Source: G963691835 sp963691835 (GTDB taxonomy: Bacteria; Pseudomonadota; Alphaproteobacteria; Thalassobaculales; Thalassobaculaceae). Taken from it: 64,000 nucleotides of DNA. Below the pieces are notes generated by a model that was not told the origin of the DNA, ran no database searches, and saw nothing but the letters and a program-made list of their open reading frames with translations. The translations under genes and the position numbers were made by a program. Where the stretch lies: contig OY829383.1 in NCBI GenBank assembly GCA_963691835.1, forward strand, positions 4,650,001 through 4,714,000. The letters are read 5' to 3'. Shown in pieces: positions 43,049-52,361 of the stretch (position 1 is the first letter of the stretch; each line of letters starts with the position of its first letter).

Positions 43049-44314
43049 CTAGGGGTTTGGAGGTTTGGGCTGCTCGCGCAGTATCAGCGTGCCAAGGAAG
43101 CCGGCCCCGCAGAAGACCGGCAATACAAGAAGCGCCCAGATATAGGCGTCGACCGAGTAGATCCGGGCACCGGCGTCCATGGCACCATCCCACTGAAGAT
43201 CGAGGAGCCAGCCGATAAGCGGCTGAAGCACCGCTCCACTGCCGACCACGAACATGTTTACGAAGCCGATTGTGGCCCCGCTGGCACCGGCTGGCGTATG
43301 CGCGCGGGCGACCGCGAAGCACAGCACCATCGAGGACGACCCCGCCCCCTGCAGCAGCAGGCATGTCACCAGCGCTGGGGTCGGCATGTCCGCGAAGAGG
43401 ACCACTGCGGTCGCAAAGACCGTCGAGATCGCCGTGCCGACGACCAGGAAGATCATCCGGCGCCCTGCCCGGTCCGACAGCCAGCCCGAAAGCGGCGCGC
43501 CAACCGCCCACCCGACGAACATCAGTGACGTGAACTCCGCTGCGGAAATCTTGTCGATGCCCCGGATCTCAACCAGGAACGGCACGCCCCAAAGGCCCGC
43601 GTAAGAAAGCATCGCCCCCGTCATGGAGCCACCCACGAACGCCGCAAGCCAGACCTGGGGGGTGCGCATTACCGTCATCAGCCCTTTGCGGATGGACTCC
43701 GACGTCTCCGACCCCGTTCGGTCGGGGTGGTCCCGGACCGTCAGCCAAAGAAGCAGGCCGAGGACCAGGCCCGCGATCCCAACAAGCAGCATGGACTCGC
43801 GCCAACCGACCGTTTCCACCCCCCAGCGCAGGGGCGCCTGCCCAAGAATGCCGCCCGCGACCCCCATCATCTGCGCCCATCCGCCGAGCGAGGCGAACCG
43901 GGCCGGGAACCACATGGCCGCCATGTTGAGGGCTCCCGCGAAACTGAAGGCACAGCCCGCACCAATCAGCACGCGCCCCGCATAGGCAGTCCAGACGTCG
44001 GTCGCGGCTGAGAAGAGGATTGCTCCGCCCCCAGCCAAACCCGCAGCACCTGCAATCAGAACCCGGGGGCCCCACCGGTCGATCATGACGCCCACAGGAA
44101 TCTGCAGACCCGCATAGGCGTAGAAGTAGACAGCGGAGAGATTGCCGAGGATCGCGGCACCGACGGAGAAATCCCGCATGGTTTCCTCGACCATGACGGC
44201 GGGTGCCACACGGAGAATGAAAGCGTAGAGGAAAAAGACGGAACAGAAGAACCATCCCGCAAACGCCAATCGGCGAAGGGTCACGGACGGGCCGGGCAGG
44301 CTGGAGCCGGACAC
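43049..44314 (-). CDS. Major facilitator superfamily transporter
   Basis: A 421-residue protein with about 12 hydrophobic spans in two halves, starting AFAGWFFCSVFFLYAFILRVAP. The loop 2-3 motif appears as VGVMIDRWGPRVLIAG and loop 8-9 as GWLSDRAGRRMIFLV. The FLYAFILRVAPAVM start and WFPARFASLGG region resemble the MFS NarK/ACS-like group. No binding partner or catabolic gene indicates a substrate. It converges on radC with 12 bases between stops. The start at ATG 44314 has a modest purine-rich stretch (GGAGAAG) upstream. Confidence 0.88.
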   Translation of the reverse strand: MSGSSLPGPSVTLRRLAFAGWFFCSVFFLYAFILRVAPAVMVEETMRDFSVGAAILGNLSAVYFYAYAGLQIPVGVMIDRWGPRVLIAGAAGLAGGGAILFSAATDVWTAYAGRVLIGAGCAFSFAGALNMAAMWFPARFASLGGWAQMMGVAGGILGQAPLRWGVETVGWRESMLLVGIAGLVLGLLLWLTVRDHPDRTGSETSESIRKGLMTVMRTPQVWLAAFVGGSMTGAMLSYAGLWGVPFLVEIRGIDKISAAEFTSLMFVGWAVGAPLSGWLSDRAGRRMIFLVVGTAISTVFATAVVLFADMPTPALVTCLLLQGAGSSSMVLCFAVARAHTPAGASGATIGFVNMFVVGSGAVLQPLIGWLLDLQWDGAMDAGARIYSVDAYIWALLVLPVFCGAGFLGTLILREQPKPPNP

Positions 44315-44527
44315 GGGCGCTTCTCCTCGAGAAGACGATGATCAGGACTGAAGAGCTGCGGCGCGACCGCGTCGCTCCAGAGACCATACCCGACTGTTAC
44401 CGAGGGTCCAGCGCCTTCCCGCCGGCGGATCACACCGTGCCCGTCCGGCACCCGATCAGTACCCGCCGCGGCGCGCCCCTCCCGCCCATCAATCGCTGGG
44501 ATGGGGCGGCTACGACATCTCAGGCCT

Positions 44528-44872
44528 TCAGGAAGCCTGCTCCTCCACCGAGGCCGTCTGGGCCTCCTGGAAGAAATGCTCCCCGGAGTTCATCACACAG
44601 GTCGGACCGCCCGGCAGCGTTACCGTCAACGTCCAGGAACCCGTCTCATGATTGCTGAACATCTCCAGCAGGTTCCCCTGTGCGTCGAGCATGAGGCTCG
44701 ATCGGTGTTCTCCGAACTTTGCATCCAGGTGGGACACGACATCATCCCGCATGGCGCAAGCCTGACGCCGGGTCTGGGCGTCCAGCGGAGTGGAAACAAC
44801 GGTGAGCACAACCAGTCCAGCCGAAACGGCAAGGATGCTGCCGTGCAAGAAACGTGTAGCCCGATGTGTCAT
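44528..44872 (-). CDS. Small secreted protein of unknown function
   Basis: A 114-residue protein. ATG 44872 has AAAGGAG at good spacing. The signal peptide (GSILAVSAGLVVLTVVSTPLDAQ) is followed by a mature domain with RRQACAMRDDVVSHLDAKFGE and LPGGPTCVMNSGEHF, so two Cys residues could pair. A short lipocalin- or YARHG-like beta pattern (SSLMLDAQGNLLEMFSN) is visible but not assignable. Earlier in-frame residues up to 44941 lack a Shine-Dalgarno site. Confidence 0.7.
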   Translation of the reverse strand: MTHRATRFLHGSILAVSAGLVVLTVVSTPLDAQTRRQACAMRDDVVSHLDAKFGEHRSSLMLDAQGNLLEMFSNHETGSWTLTVTLPGGPTCVMNSGEHFFQEAQTASVEEQAS

Positions 44873-45380
44873 CGCGTGCTCCTTTCTCAGACCGTTCAGG
44901 GTCCTCCAAGCACTTTCTGTGCCGACTTTTATATGGTGCATTCAAATTGTAAAAAAAGAACAAACGACTCTCCGATGCTTGGTATTAAGAAAGACAACAG
45001 GATGTCTTCAGAGTTCCAGGAGTGTTTAGTTCGTTAACATATCGACATAACGAGATTGGTAACTTATTGAATTCAAGCGAAGACAGGTCCTGACCTCCCG
45101 ATTCGTCCATTAACGATCATATCGTCCTGTGATTTCTATGGTTCATATTCAGAACGAAACAGGACGGAAGCGAGTGTAACTGATCCGCAACACTCCTTTG
45201 CAGGGCTCGCGGAACCTCCGGATATGGCGAATCGCATAGCTGCTCGCAAAATGGGCAGATGCGCAAACCGGCCCCAAGCGGCCTCGAATGGGATCGTAGT
45301 GGTGCTTTCTGCCGAGCCGCTTCGCCCGTGCGAGGTGTCTGCTATTGTGGCCGGCCTGCACGGAAGCCCGGAGTGAAATG
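44873..45380. other. Intergenic region without a convincing gene
   Basis: The stretch is less GC-rich on its left side (44940-45130) with A/T runs that probably include promoters for the flanking genes. Short open frames on the minus strand end near 45136-45149 but have atypical composition and no ribosome-binding site. I see no tRNA, repeat or terminator. GGAG at 45370-45373 belongs to the serine hydrolase. Confidence 0.6.
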
Positions 45381-46616
45381 ATGTCACGCGCCACGCCGAT
45401 CCCGATCGCCCGTCCGATCGATGCCGGGTTCGATCCCGAACGACTCTCCCGGATCCGCCCCTGGATGCAGGGTTGGGTGGACAGCGGCCGCTTCCCTGGG
45501 GTGCAGGCGCTGATCGCGCGTCATGGCCAGATCATCTACAACGACTGGGTCGGCCAACGGGATATTGAGAACGGACTCCCGTGGGAACGGGACACCGTTG
45601 TCCGCATCTACTCCATGACGAAGCCGATGACGTCCGTGGCGCTGTTGATGCTCTACGAAGACGCGCTCTGCCATTTGGACACGCCAGTCGATGTGTTCCT
45701 GCCGGAGTTCGCGGACGTGCAGGTCATGGTCCCGGGAGCGACATCCGTCGATCAGACGCGGCCGGCCGAGGTACGACTGACCCTTCATCATCTGCTGACC
45801 CACACCTCCGGGCTCACCTACAGCTTCAACGAGGGACCGCTCGCCGCCGAGATGGCGTCGCGCAAGCTCGACTTCGGGAACAAGCCCGAGACCTTAGCCA
45901 ACACAGTGCAAAGGTTGGCGGAGTTACCGTTGGCATTTGAGCCGGGCGAGCGTTGGAACTACGGCGTTTCGACGGATGTGATCGGCCGCGTGGTTGAGGT
46001 GATTTCCGGCATGCCGTTGGATCGGTTCTTCCAGGAACGTCTCCTGGACCCGCTTGGTATGTCGGATACCGGCTTTGACGTCCCGCCCGAGCGCCAAGAC
46101 CGTTTCGCGTCCTGCTACGTGAAGACGGATGAAAAGCCGCTCGCCCTTCTCGATGCAGCCTCCAAGACCGTCTATCGCCAAGGCAATGTGAACCTGTTCT
46201 CGGGCGGCGGCGGCCTTGTTTCCACGGCGGAGGACTACCTCCGGTTCGCCGAGATGCTGCGGGCCAAAGGCCAGTTCAATGGAGAGCGTTTTCTGGCGCC
46301 GAAGACGGTGGAGATGATGACGCGGAACGGCCTTCGCGGAGATCTGGCGTCGATGGGACAGCCCGTCTTCTCCGAGGTCAGTTATGACGGGGTGGGCTTC
46401 GGCCTCGGCGTTTCCGTCACCCTCGACCCCGGCCTCGCCAAGACGGCTTCAAGCAAAGGAGACTTCGGATGGGGCGGCATGGCGTCCACGATGTTCTGGG
46501 TCGATCCCGAGATGGATCTGTCCGCGATCTTTCTGACGCAATTGGTGCCCTCATCGACCTATCCCAACCGGAAGGAATGGCGGGCGATGGTCTATTCGTC
46601 TCTGACGAATCCTTAA
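45381..46616 (+). CDS. Serine hydrolase of the class C beta-lactamase/EstB family
   Basis: A 411-residue protein with the serine S-x-x-K active-site motif in VVRIYSMTKPMTSVALLML and the tyrosine motif YGVST as the Y-x-N-like element (WNYGVSTDVIG). It also contains MFWVDPEM at the region of the third motif, typical of esterase-like family VIII members rather than penicillinase. No signal peptide is apparent, indicating a cytosolic esterase or lactone hydrolase. ATG 45378 and 45381 are both possible; GGAG spacing favours 45381. Confidence 0.87.
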   Translation: MSRATPIPIARPIDAGFDPERLSRIRPWMQGWVDSGRFPGVQALIARHGQIIYNDWVGQRDIENGLPWERDTVVRIYSMTKPMTSVALLMLYEDALCHLDTPVDVFLPEFADVQVMVPGATSVDQTRPAEVRLTLHHLLTHTSGLTYSFNEGPLAAEMASRKLDFGNKPETLANTVQRLAELPLAFEPGERWNYGVSTDVIGRVVEVISGMPLDRFFQERLLDPLGMSDTGFDVPPERQDRFASCYVKTDEKPLALLDAASKTVYRQGNVNLFSGGGGLVSTAEDYLRFAEMLRAKGQFNGERFLAPKTVEMMTRNGLRGDLASMGQPVFSEVSYDGVGFGLGVSVTLDPGLAKTASSKGDFGWGGMASTMFWVDPEMDLSAIFLTQLVPSSTYPNRKEWRAMVYSSLTNP

Positions 46617-46665
46617 GGGTCCAGCCGGAATCGCAGGCCTTACCTTGTTGCCGGGAGACGCCGCC

Positions 46666-47535
46666 ATGATCTTTGTAATGCCCGGAACCAGCCAGGTCGG
46701 ACAGCTCACCATCGAGGCGCTTCTCGCCCGCGGCACGCCGGCGGCCGGGATTGCGGCGGGTGCCAGACGCGCCGACGCTGTCGCTCCCGGCGGCGTGCAG
46801 ACCCGGCACGCCGACTATTCGGATGCCCCGTCAATGGAAGCCGCCTTCGCCGGGGTGGAGACCTTGATCCTCATCCCAACGAAAACGCCGCCCGCCGCCC
46901 GCTGCGTAGAGTATGACAATGCCATTTCAGCAGCATCCAAGGCCGGTGTGAAACGGGTCATATTCCTGTCCATTCTGACAGCCACGGCAGACTCGGTTTC
47001 GGCCATCGCCCCGTTCATTCTGTTCGCCGAGAACCGGACCCGGAACTCCGGCATGGATTGGGCGATCCTGCGTATGGGGCTCTATATGGAGCCCGTCGCC
47101 GATTGGGTGCCCGAGCTTCTGGAGATGGGCTGCCTGCCCTATCCGGTCGCGCGTGGACGGGCAGCCTATGTGACGCGGGATGATGTGGCGCGCTCGCTTG
47201 CCGCCGTGGCGCAGAACGCGTCCTGGGATGGCGGTGTCTATACGATTGCCGCACCGGAAGCGGTGACCATGCCGGAACTCGCAAACGCCATCAGCAAAGG
47301 ATGTGGACACACAATCCCCTTCCGTCCGTGTTCGGAAGAGGCGTTCGTTGAGATTTGCTTCAAGGGGAACGAGACCCCGTTCATAACCACTGTTCTGCTG
47401 TCACTCTACCGAGCCATCGAGCGGGATGAGTTTGATGTATCCGGCTCGGACGTGGCACGCCTAACAGGGAAACCGGCTGTTTCCGTCGACGCGTACTTTC
47501 AGTCTCTGCAAAACGCGGCGCCGCAAGAACAGTGA
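46666..47535 (+). CDS. NmrA-like NAD(P)-binding protein
   Basis: A 289-residue Rossmann-fold protein of the atypical short-chain dehydrogenase group. MIFVMPGTSQVGQLTIEAL is the nucleotide site (G-x-S-x-V-G), SEVQTRHADYSD-like PGGVQTRHADYSDAPSM covers the second strand and AGVETLILIP the third. A central GVKRVIFLSILTA and GMDWAILRMGLYME are NmrA/azoreductase-like. ATG 46666 follows GGGAGA; it begins 49 bases after the serine hydrolase stop, so the two may be one transcript. Role may be redox sensing or quinone reduction. Confidence 0.8.
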   Translation: MIFVMPGTSQVGQLTIEALLARGTPAAGIAAGARRADAVAPGGVQTRHADYSDAPSMEAAFAGVETLILIPTKTPPAARCVEYDNAISAASKAGVKRVIFLSILTATADSVSAIAPFILFAENRTRNSGMDWAILRMGLYMEPVADWVPELLEMGCLPYPVARGRAAYVTRDDVARSLAAVAQNASWDGGVYTIAAPEAVTMPELANAISKGCGHTIPFRPCSEEAFVEICFKGNETPFITTVLLSLYRAIERDEFDVSGSDVARLTGKPAVSVDAYFQSLQNAAPQEQ

Positions 47536-47774
47536 GCGGGCACCCGAAGGCGGTCGATTTTAGACCGCTGGGTTAGTATTCCACCTTTCCAACCTGGAAT
47601 TGTTTCGACACACATCGATGCGCCGAATCAGAGCCGCCAAAAAACCCCATAAATCGTTACAATCATATAACTAGATATTTTTATTGTGTTAATTTATTGG
47701 TCAGATCTTCGATTTTGGATTACGACACACAAAGTCATTTTTTCTTTCAAAGCGCGTATTCGAGACGGCGTGAC

Positions 47775-48137
47775 ATGGTCTGGTTCAGCCGCACTTCCGG
47801 CAGGAAATCCCGCGTAGAGGAACGGTTTCGAGCCGACGGCGTGTTCGTTTTTCTCAAGGATATCCGGCGTCCGGCGATCGACCTCTCTCTCGGTGGCGTT
47901 GTGTTCGCTGATCCGCCGCCGGGCTTGAGGAAGGGCGCCAAGGTTGTTTGCTCTCTGATCCTGCCGATGGCGATCGGTGAGCGGGAGATTGCCTTCTCAG
48001 GGATCTTTGTGCGCGTCACCGAAGCCAACGCCGCAATCCAGATCGACTTACAGAACTACAACGTACTGATGAGCATTCGTCAGTTCATCATGAAGCAAAG
48101 AAACGAGGCAAGGGTTCAAGAATCCAAGTCTTATTGA
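47775..48137 (+). CDS. PilZ-domain-like protein
   Basis: A 120-residue protein from ATG 47775; the frame is open upstream to 47697. The second c-di-GMP motif of PilZ appears as AIDLSLGGVVFADPPPGLRKG (D-x-S-x-x-G). The N-terminal R-x-x-x-R motif can only be guessed from RTSGRKSRVEERFR. GREIAFSGIFVRV-type strands complete the barrel (EREIAFSGIFVRVTEAN). Such proteins bind cyclic di-GMP and act on flagella or polysaccharide synthesis. It sits 40 bases before the Amt-chemoreceptor gene on the same strand. Binding competence is not certain. Confidence 0.7.
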   Translation: MVWFSRTSGRKSRVEERFRADGVFVFLKDIRRPAIDLSLGGVVFADPPPGLRKGAKVVCSLILPMAIGEREIAFSGIFVRVTEANAAIQIDLQNYNVLMSIRQFIMKQRNEARVQESKSY

Positions 48138-48177
48138 AGAAATTCAGCATTCATTCCTTGGGGGATTATTGGGAAAA

Positions 48178-50613
48178 ATGATTAGACTCACTCTCGCAAT
48201 AGCCATCTTAATGGCCGCCCCGGTCGCCGCGGAAGCGGAAACCCGCAGCATCGCCCAGATTCAAACCAATTTGGACCACGTCTGGACAATGATCGCGGCG
48301 GCGCTCGTTTTCTTCATGCAGGGCGGTTTTCTTTTGGTCGAAGCGGGCCTGGTTCGATCCAAGAACTCGATCAACGTCGCCCAAAAGAACATCGCCGACA
48401 TGGTCCTCGCCATCGTGATCTACGGGGCGTTCGGCTACATGTTCATGTTCGGCACCAGTTGGAACGGGTGGTTCGGCCTGGAGGCGGATCTGTTCATCTT
48501 CGATCAGGTCGAGGACTGGACCTTCACGTTCTTCGTTTTCCAGGTGGTCTTCTGCGGCACCGCCGCGACCATCATGTCCGGAGCGGTTGCGGAGCGGATG
48601 AAGTTTGCCGGCTATCTCGGGATCACGATGGTCACAGCAGCGATCATCTACCCGATCTACGGTCATTGGGCGTGGGGCAACCTGCTTCATGGTGACAATA
48701 CGGCGTTCCTCGCGGATATGGGCTTTATCGACTTCGCCGGTTCCACCGTCGTCCATTCGATTGGGGCGTGGATTGCCTTTGCCGGATGCATCGTTCTTGG
48801 CCCCCGGATTGGCCGTTTCGACGCCAACGGGCGGCCCACGCCCATTCACGGACACAGCCCGGTGCTGGCGACCCTCGGCGCCCTGATCCTGTGGATCGGC
48901 TGGATTGGGTTCAACGGCGGCTCAACCACGGCCGGCACCCCGGCCATGGCGCACATCATCTCGAACACCGTGATCGCCGGGGCCATGGGCGGTGTCGCCT
49001 GTATGTTGGTTTCCCGGTTTCTGGATGGCGTGTTCCAACCAGACCGCTCGATCAACGGTGTGTTGGGTGGGTTGGTCGCGGTCACGGCGGGCTGCGATGT
49101 CTTGAGCACACAGGGCGCTGTGTTCGTCGGCCTCACGGGTGGGATCGTTCAGCTCTTGACGGGCCGGCTGCTGACAAACGTGTGGAAGGTGGACGACGCG
49201 GTCAGCGCGATTGCCGTTCACGGGTTCGCCGGTGCTTGGGGGACAATCTTGCTGGCGGTGCTGATGCCGTCCGACCTTTTGGCGACGGAGACCCGTCTTG
49301 GCCAGATCGGCGTGCAAACCATTGGTGTGCTGATCGGCTTCGTCTGGGCGTTCACCCTCGCCTACCTGACCTTCTGGCTGATGGACAAGACGATGGACGG
49401 CGGACTTCGGGTCTCCCGCGAGGACGAGCTTGTCGGCCTCAATGAGGCGGAGCATGGCACCACTCTCGGCACCGGCGTTCTGCTGAACCACATGCTCGAG
49501 CTGTCGAGTGGTGAAGCGGATCTGTCCATGCGTCTTGAGGAGGGTGGATCCGATGAAGCCGGTGAGTTGGGTTTCGCTTTCAATCGGATCATCGAGAACG
49601 TTGACGGCCTGGTCGTCGGCATCAACGAGAATGCGGAGGAACTGCGGCAAGCGGCGGAGAGCATGTCTTCGGTCGCCGAGAAGGTCCGGTCCCAGGTGAA
49701 CGAGACCTTGGACAACGCCAGCACCTCTCAGGAGGAATCGTCCGAGGCGGCGCGCACCATCAGCGCCATCTCCGTCACCCTGTCCGAATTGCTTCAACAG
49801 GCCTCGAGCATCTCCCAAAGCTCAGAGAACCTGAGGCATTCGATCGACAACGCATCAGAGGGGGCTGACACCGTGCGGGAGGCGATCAGCTCCATCGAAA
49901 CCACCGCCTCGGAAACCAAGGAAGTCGTCAGCCAGGCGCACGCGCGCGCGGATGATGCCTCATCCAGCGTGGACCGGCTGTCGGGTGCGGTGTCCGAGAT
50001 CGTGAAGGTGCTCTCCTTCATCCAGGAGATCGCCGCACAGACCAACCTTCTGGCGCTGAACGCGACGATCGAGGCGGCGCGCGCCGGCTCATACGGCAAG
50101 GGTTTCGCTGTCGTCGCATCCGAGGTTCAGAACCTGGCCCATCAGACGTCGAGCGCGGTGGATGAGATCAACGGCACCATCGCGCGTGTTCAGGAAGAGG
50201 CCCAAAGCTCGGTCGACGTGATTGGGGAGATCGCGTTGATCACCTCGAAGATGGGGGACGCGGTGGGCACCATTACCGAGTTGATCGAGCACCAATCCAC
50301 GGCCACGGCCGAAATCGCCGACCGGATGTCCTCGGCGAAATCGGAGACGGAGCAGGTCACCTCCCGCATCCGCGACGTTGCCCATTCGATCGAGCTGGTG
50401 ACCGAGAAGGGCGCGGTTGCCTCGGCCGCTGCCGAGACGGCCGCTGGCAGTATGGACCGGGTCCGAAGCTCCGCGATCGAGGGGCGGGCGGCCGCCGAAG
50501 AGGCATCGACCATGTCCACGTCCGTGGAAACCGTGGTCACACGCCTGACAAGTCCGGTCTCCAGCCTGGGAGGATCGACGAGAACAGCCGCCCCCTCCCC
50601 CTCGCAGGCGTAA
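48178..50613 (+). CDS. Ammonium transporter-HAMP-chemoreceptor fusion (Amt-MCP)
   Basis: An 811-residue protein from ATG 48178. Residues 1-20 are a signal-like helix. An Amt/Rh channel domain spans about 30-425 with eleven helices, MSGAVAERMKF, D185 in IDFAGSTVVHSIGAW, twin His H193 and H348 (IAVHGFAGAWGT), and the C-terminal regulatory segment EDELVGLNEAEHG. Residues about 440-480 form a HAMP-like element (SGEADLSMRLEEGGSDEAGELGFAFNRI). A chemoreceptor hairpin follows with AQTNLLALNATIEAARAGS and surrounding heptad-rich helices to about 790. The intact pore residues suggest that the Amt part conducts or binds ammonium and passes a signal to CheA, making this an ammonium chemoreceptor. A PilZ-like gene is upstream. 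It is not a frame-join; the ORF is continuous. Confidence 0.93.
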   Translation: MIRLTLAIAILMAAPVAAEAETRSIAQIQTNLDHVWTMIAAALVFFMQGGFLLVEAGLVRSKNSINVAQKNIADMVLAIVIYGAFGYMFMFGTSWNGWFGLEADLFIFDQVEDWTFTFFVFQVVFCGTAATIMSGAVAERMKFAGYLGITMVTAAIIYPIYGHWAWGNLLHGDNTAFLADMGFIDFAGSTVVHSIGAWIAFAGCIVLGPRIGRFDANGRPTPIHGHSPVLATLGALILWIGWIGFNGGSTTAGTPAMAHIISNTVIAGAMGGVACMLVSRFLDGVFQPDRSINGVLGGLVAVTAGCDVLSTQGAVFVGLTGGIVQLLTGRLLTNVWKVDDAVSAIAVHGFAGAWGTILLAVLMPSDLLATETRLGQIGVQTIGVLIGFVWAFTLAYLTFWLMDKTMDGGLRVSREDELVGLNEAEHGTTLGTGVLLNHMLELSSGEADLSMRLEEGGSDEAGELGFAFNRIIENVDGLVVGINENAEELRQAAESMSSVAEKVRSQVNETLDNASTSQEESSEAARTISAISVTLSELLQQASSISQSSENLRHSIDNASEGADTVREAISSIETTASETKEVVSQAHARADDASSSVDRLSGAVSEIVKVLSFIQEIAAQTNLLALNATIEAARAGSYGKGFAVVASEVQNLAHQTSSAVDEINGTIARVQEEAQSSVDVIGEIALITSKMGDAVGTITELIEHQSTATAEIADRMSSAKSETEQVTSRIRDVAHSIELVTEKGAVASAAAETAAGSMDRVRSSAIEGRAAAEEASTMSTSVETVVTRLTSPVSSLGGSTRTAAPSPSQA

Positions 50614-50621
50614 GGGAATGA

Positions 50622-52289
50622 TCAGGCGGCGTCCGGGACGATGATCGGTTCGGGCGCCGCCTTGCCAAGGATCATGTCGGCCGCTTTCTCGCCGATCATC
50701 ATGACGGCGGCGTTGAGGTTCGCGGAGATCATGGCGGGCATGATCGACGCGTCGACGACGCGAAGGCCCTCAAGCCCGTGAACCCGGAGCTGATCGTCCA
50801 CCACCGCCGCTGGATCGGACGTTGGCGCCATCTTGCAGGTTCCCATCACATGATAGGTGGTGTTCCCCCAGCGCCGGGCTGCATCCAACAGCTCGTCATC
50901 GGACTGGAGGTCCGCCCCCGGATAAACCTCACCGTCGTAATACCGGGCCATCGGGCTTGAGTGCATGAGGCGGCGGGCCAGCTTCATGGCTTCGATGGTG
51001 AGGCGGCGGTCGGTTTCCTCGCCAAGATAGTTCGGCTGGATAACCGGCGCATCGAAGGGATCCGAGGTCACGGCGCGCACATAACCGCGGCTCTCCGGGC
51101 GATGCTGCCACGCGGCGATGGTATAGCCGGGATGGTCGTCGAAGACCCCGTGTTGCCCGTTCTTGAAACTCGCCGGCGTGAAGATGAACTGAAGATCGTT
51201 CGACTTGGCGACCGGGTCGGAGTGCCAGAACCCATAGACCATGGTGGCGCTCAGGTTGAGGATGCTCTTGCCGCCCGTGAAGTACTTGGCAATCTCCCCC
51301 AACAGCCGGAGGCCGTTGGAACGCTCGTTCAGCGTCTCGACACCTTTGACACGGGCACAAAGACGGGGGGCATAGTGATCCTGCAATTCCTCCCCGACCC
51401 CCGGAAGGGCGTGGCGCACATCGAGCCCGAGCGCGCCGAGGCGCCCCGGATCACCGATCCCCGAGAGCTGCAGCAACTGCGGGGAGTTGATGGCCCCGCC
51501 ACTGACGATGACCTCCCGCTTCGCCTCTACCCTGCAAGCCATGCCGTTCCGGCCACCACGCCGGAAGGTGACGCCCGTGGCCCGTTTGCCCTCCAACACA
51601 ATCCCGGTCGCGTGGGCGTTGGTCTGGACTGTCAGCGTCGCCCGGCGGCGTGCGGCCTTGAGATAGGCCGTCGCCGTACTGACCCTGCGTCCCTTATGGG
51701 CGGTCCGCTGAACATAGGAGATCCCCCCCTGCACAGCGCCGTTGTAGTCGGTGTTGCGCGGGATGCCGATCTCGCCCGCCCCCTCGATGAACGCATCACA
51801 CAAAGGGTGCTGGTAGTTGATGTCCGCCACCGCGACGGGACCCGAACGGCCCCGAAAGGTATCATCACCCTCCCCCACTCTGGTTTCGCAGCGGATGAAA
51901 TAGGGCAAGACGTCCGCATACCCCCAACCCCGGTTCCCCCGCTGGGCCCAACCGTCGAAATCGAGCCGCTGGCCCCGGTTGTAGATATGACCGTTGATGG
52001 CACTGGAGCCGCCGAGGGTCTTTCCCCGGGGCACCGGGGTTGAGCGCCCGCCGGTCCCCTCCGACGGTTCCGCCTGGTAGAGCCAATTGAGTTTCGGATC
52101 GACCAGGGTCTTGATGAACCCCGCGGGGATGTGGATGTAGGGATTCCAGTCGGACGGCCCCGCTTCCAGCAGACAAACGCTATAGCGCCCGTCCTCGGAC
52201 AGTCGGCTGGCCACGACGCAACCGGCGGAGCCCGCTCCAACCACAACGTAGTCGAATGTCCCGATGAGTTCTTCGGCCGCCCCGGTCAC
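50622..52289 (-). CDS. GMC-family choline/alcohol dehydrogenase-like oxidoreductase
   Basis: A 555-residue FAD enzyme. The Rossmann motif is VVVGAGSAGCVVASRLSE, GMC signature 1 is GKTLGGSSAINGHIYNRG, signature 2 lies at SGGAINSPQLLQLSGIG, and the catalytic His sits in NTTYHVMGTCKM, with ISANLNAAVMMIGEKAAD as the second conserved stretch. It oxidises alcohols to aldehydes, passing electrons to quinone or O2. Choline, glycol or sulfonate-type substrates are possible. It converges on the Amt-MCP gene with eight bases between stops. No choline regulator or betaine-aldehyde dehydrogenase lies nearby. Confidence 0.9.
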   Translation of the reverse strand: MTGAAEELIGTFDYVVVGAGSAGCVVASRLSEDGRYSVCLLEAGPSDWNPYIHIPAGFIKTLVDPKLNWLYQAEPSEGTGGRSTPVPRGKTLGGSSAINGHIYNRGQRLDFDGWAQRGNRGWGYADVLPYFIRCETRVGEGDDTFRGRSGPVAVADINYQHPLCDAFIEGAGEIGIPRNTDYNGAVQGGISYVQRTAHKGRRVSTATAYLKAARRRATLTVQTNAHATGIVLEGKRATGVTFRRGGRNGMACRVEAKREVIVSGGAINSPQLLQLSGIGDPGRLGALGLDVRHALPGVGEELQDHYAPRLCARVKGVETLNERSNGLRLLGEIAKYFTGGKSILNLSATMVYGFWHSDPVAKSNDLQFIFTPASFKNGQHGVFDDHPGYTIAAWQHRPESRGYVRAVTSDPFDAPVIQPNYLGEETDRRLTIEAMKLARRLMHSSPMARYYDGEVYPGADLQSDDELLDAARRWGNTTYHVMGTCKMAPTSDPAAVVDDQLRVHGLEGLRVVDASIMPAMISANLNAAVMMIGEKAADMILGKAAPEPIIVPDAA

Positions 52290-52361
52290 CAGACCCTCCC
52301 CCGTACGGTCTATTGTTGGTCGCGCACCCTAGCATGCGGACTGGGGAGGGCTGGAACCTCC

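Noticed and set aside
45136..45394. Small minus-strand frames in the gap before the serine hydrolase
   Set aside because: No ribosome-binding site, no domain, atypical residues; the gap is better read as regulatory DNA.
47540..47575. A hairpin (GCGGTC...GACCGC) after the NmrA-like gene as a terminator
   Set aside because: The stem is only six to seven pairs and no T-run follows.
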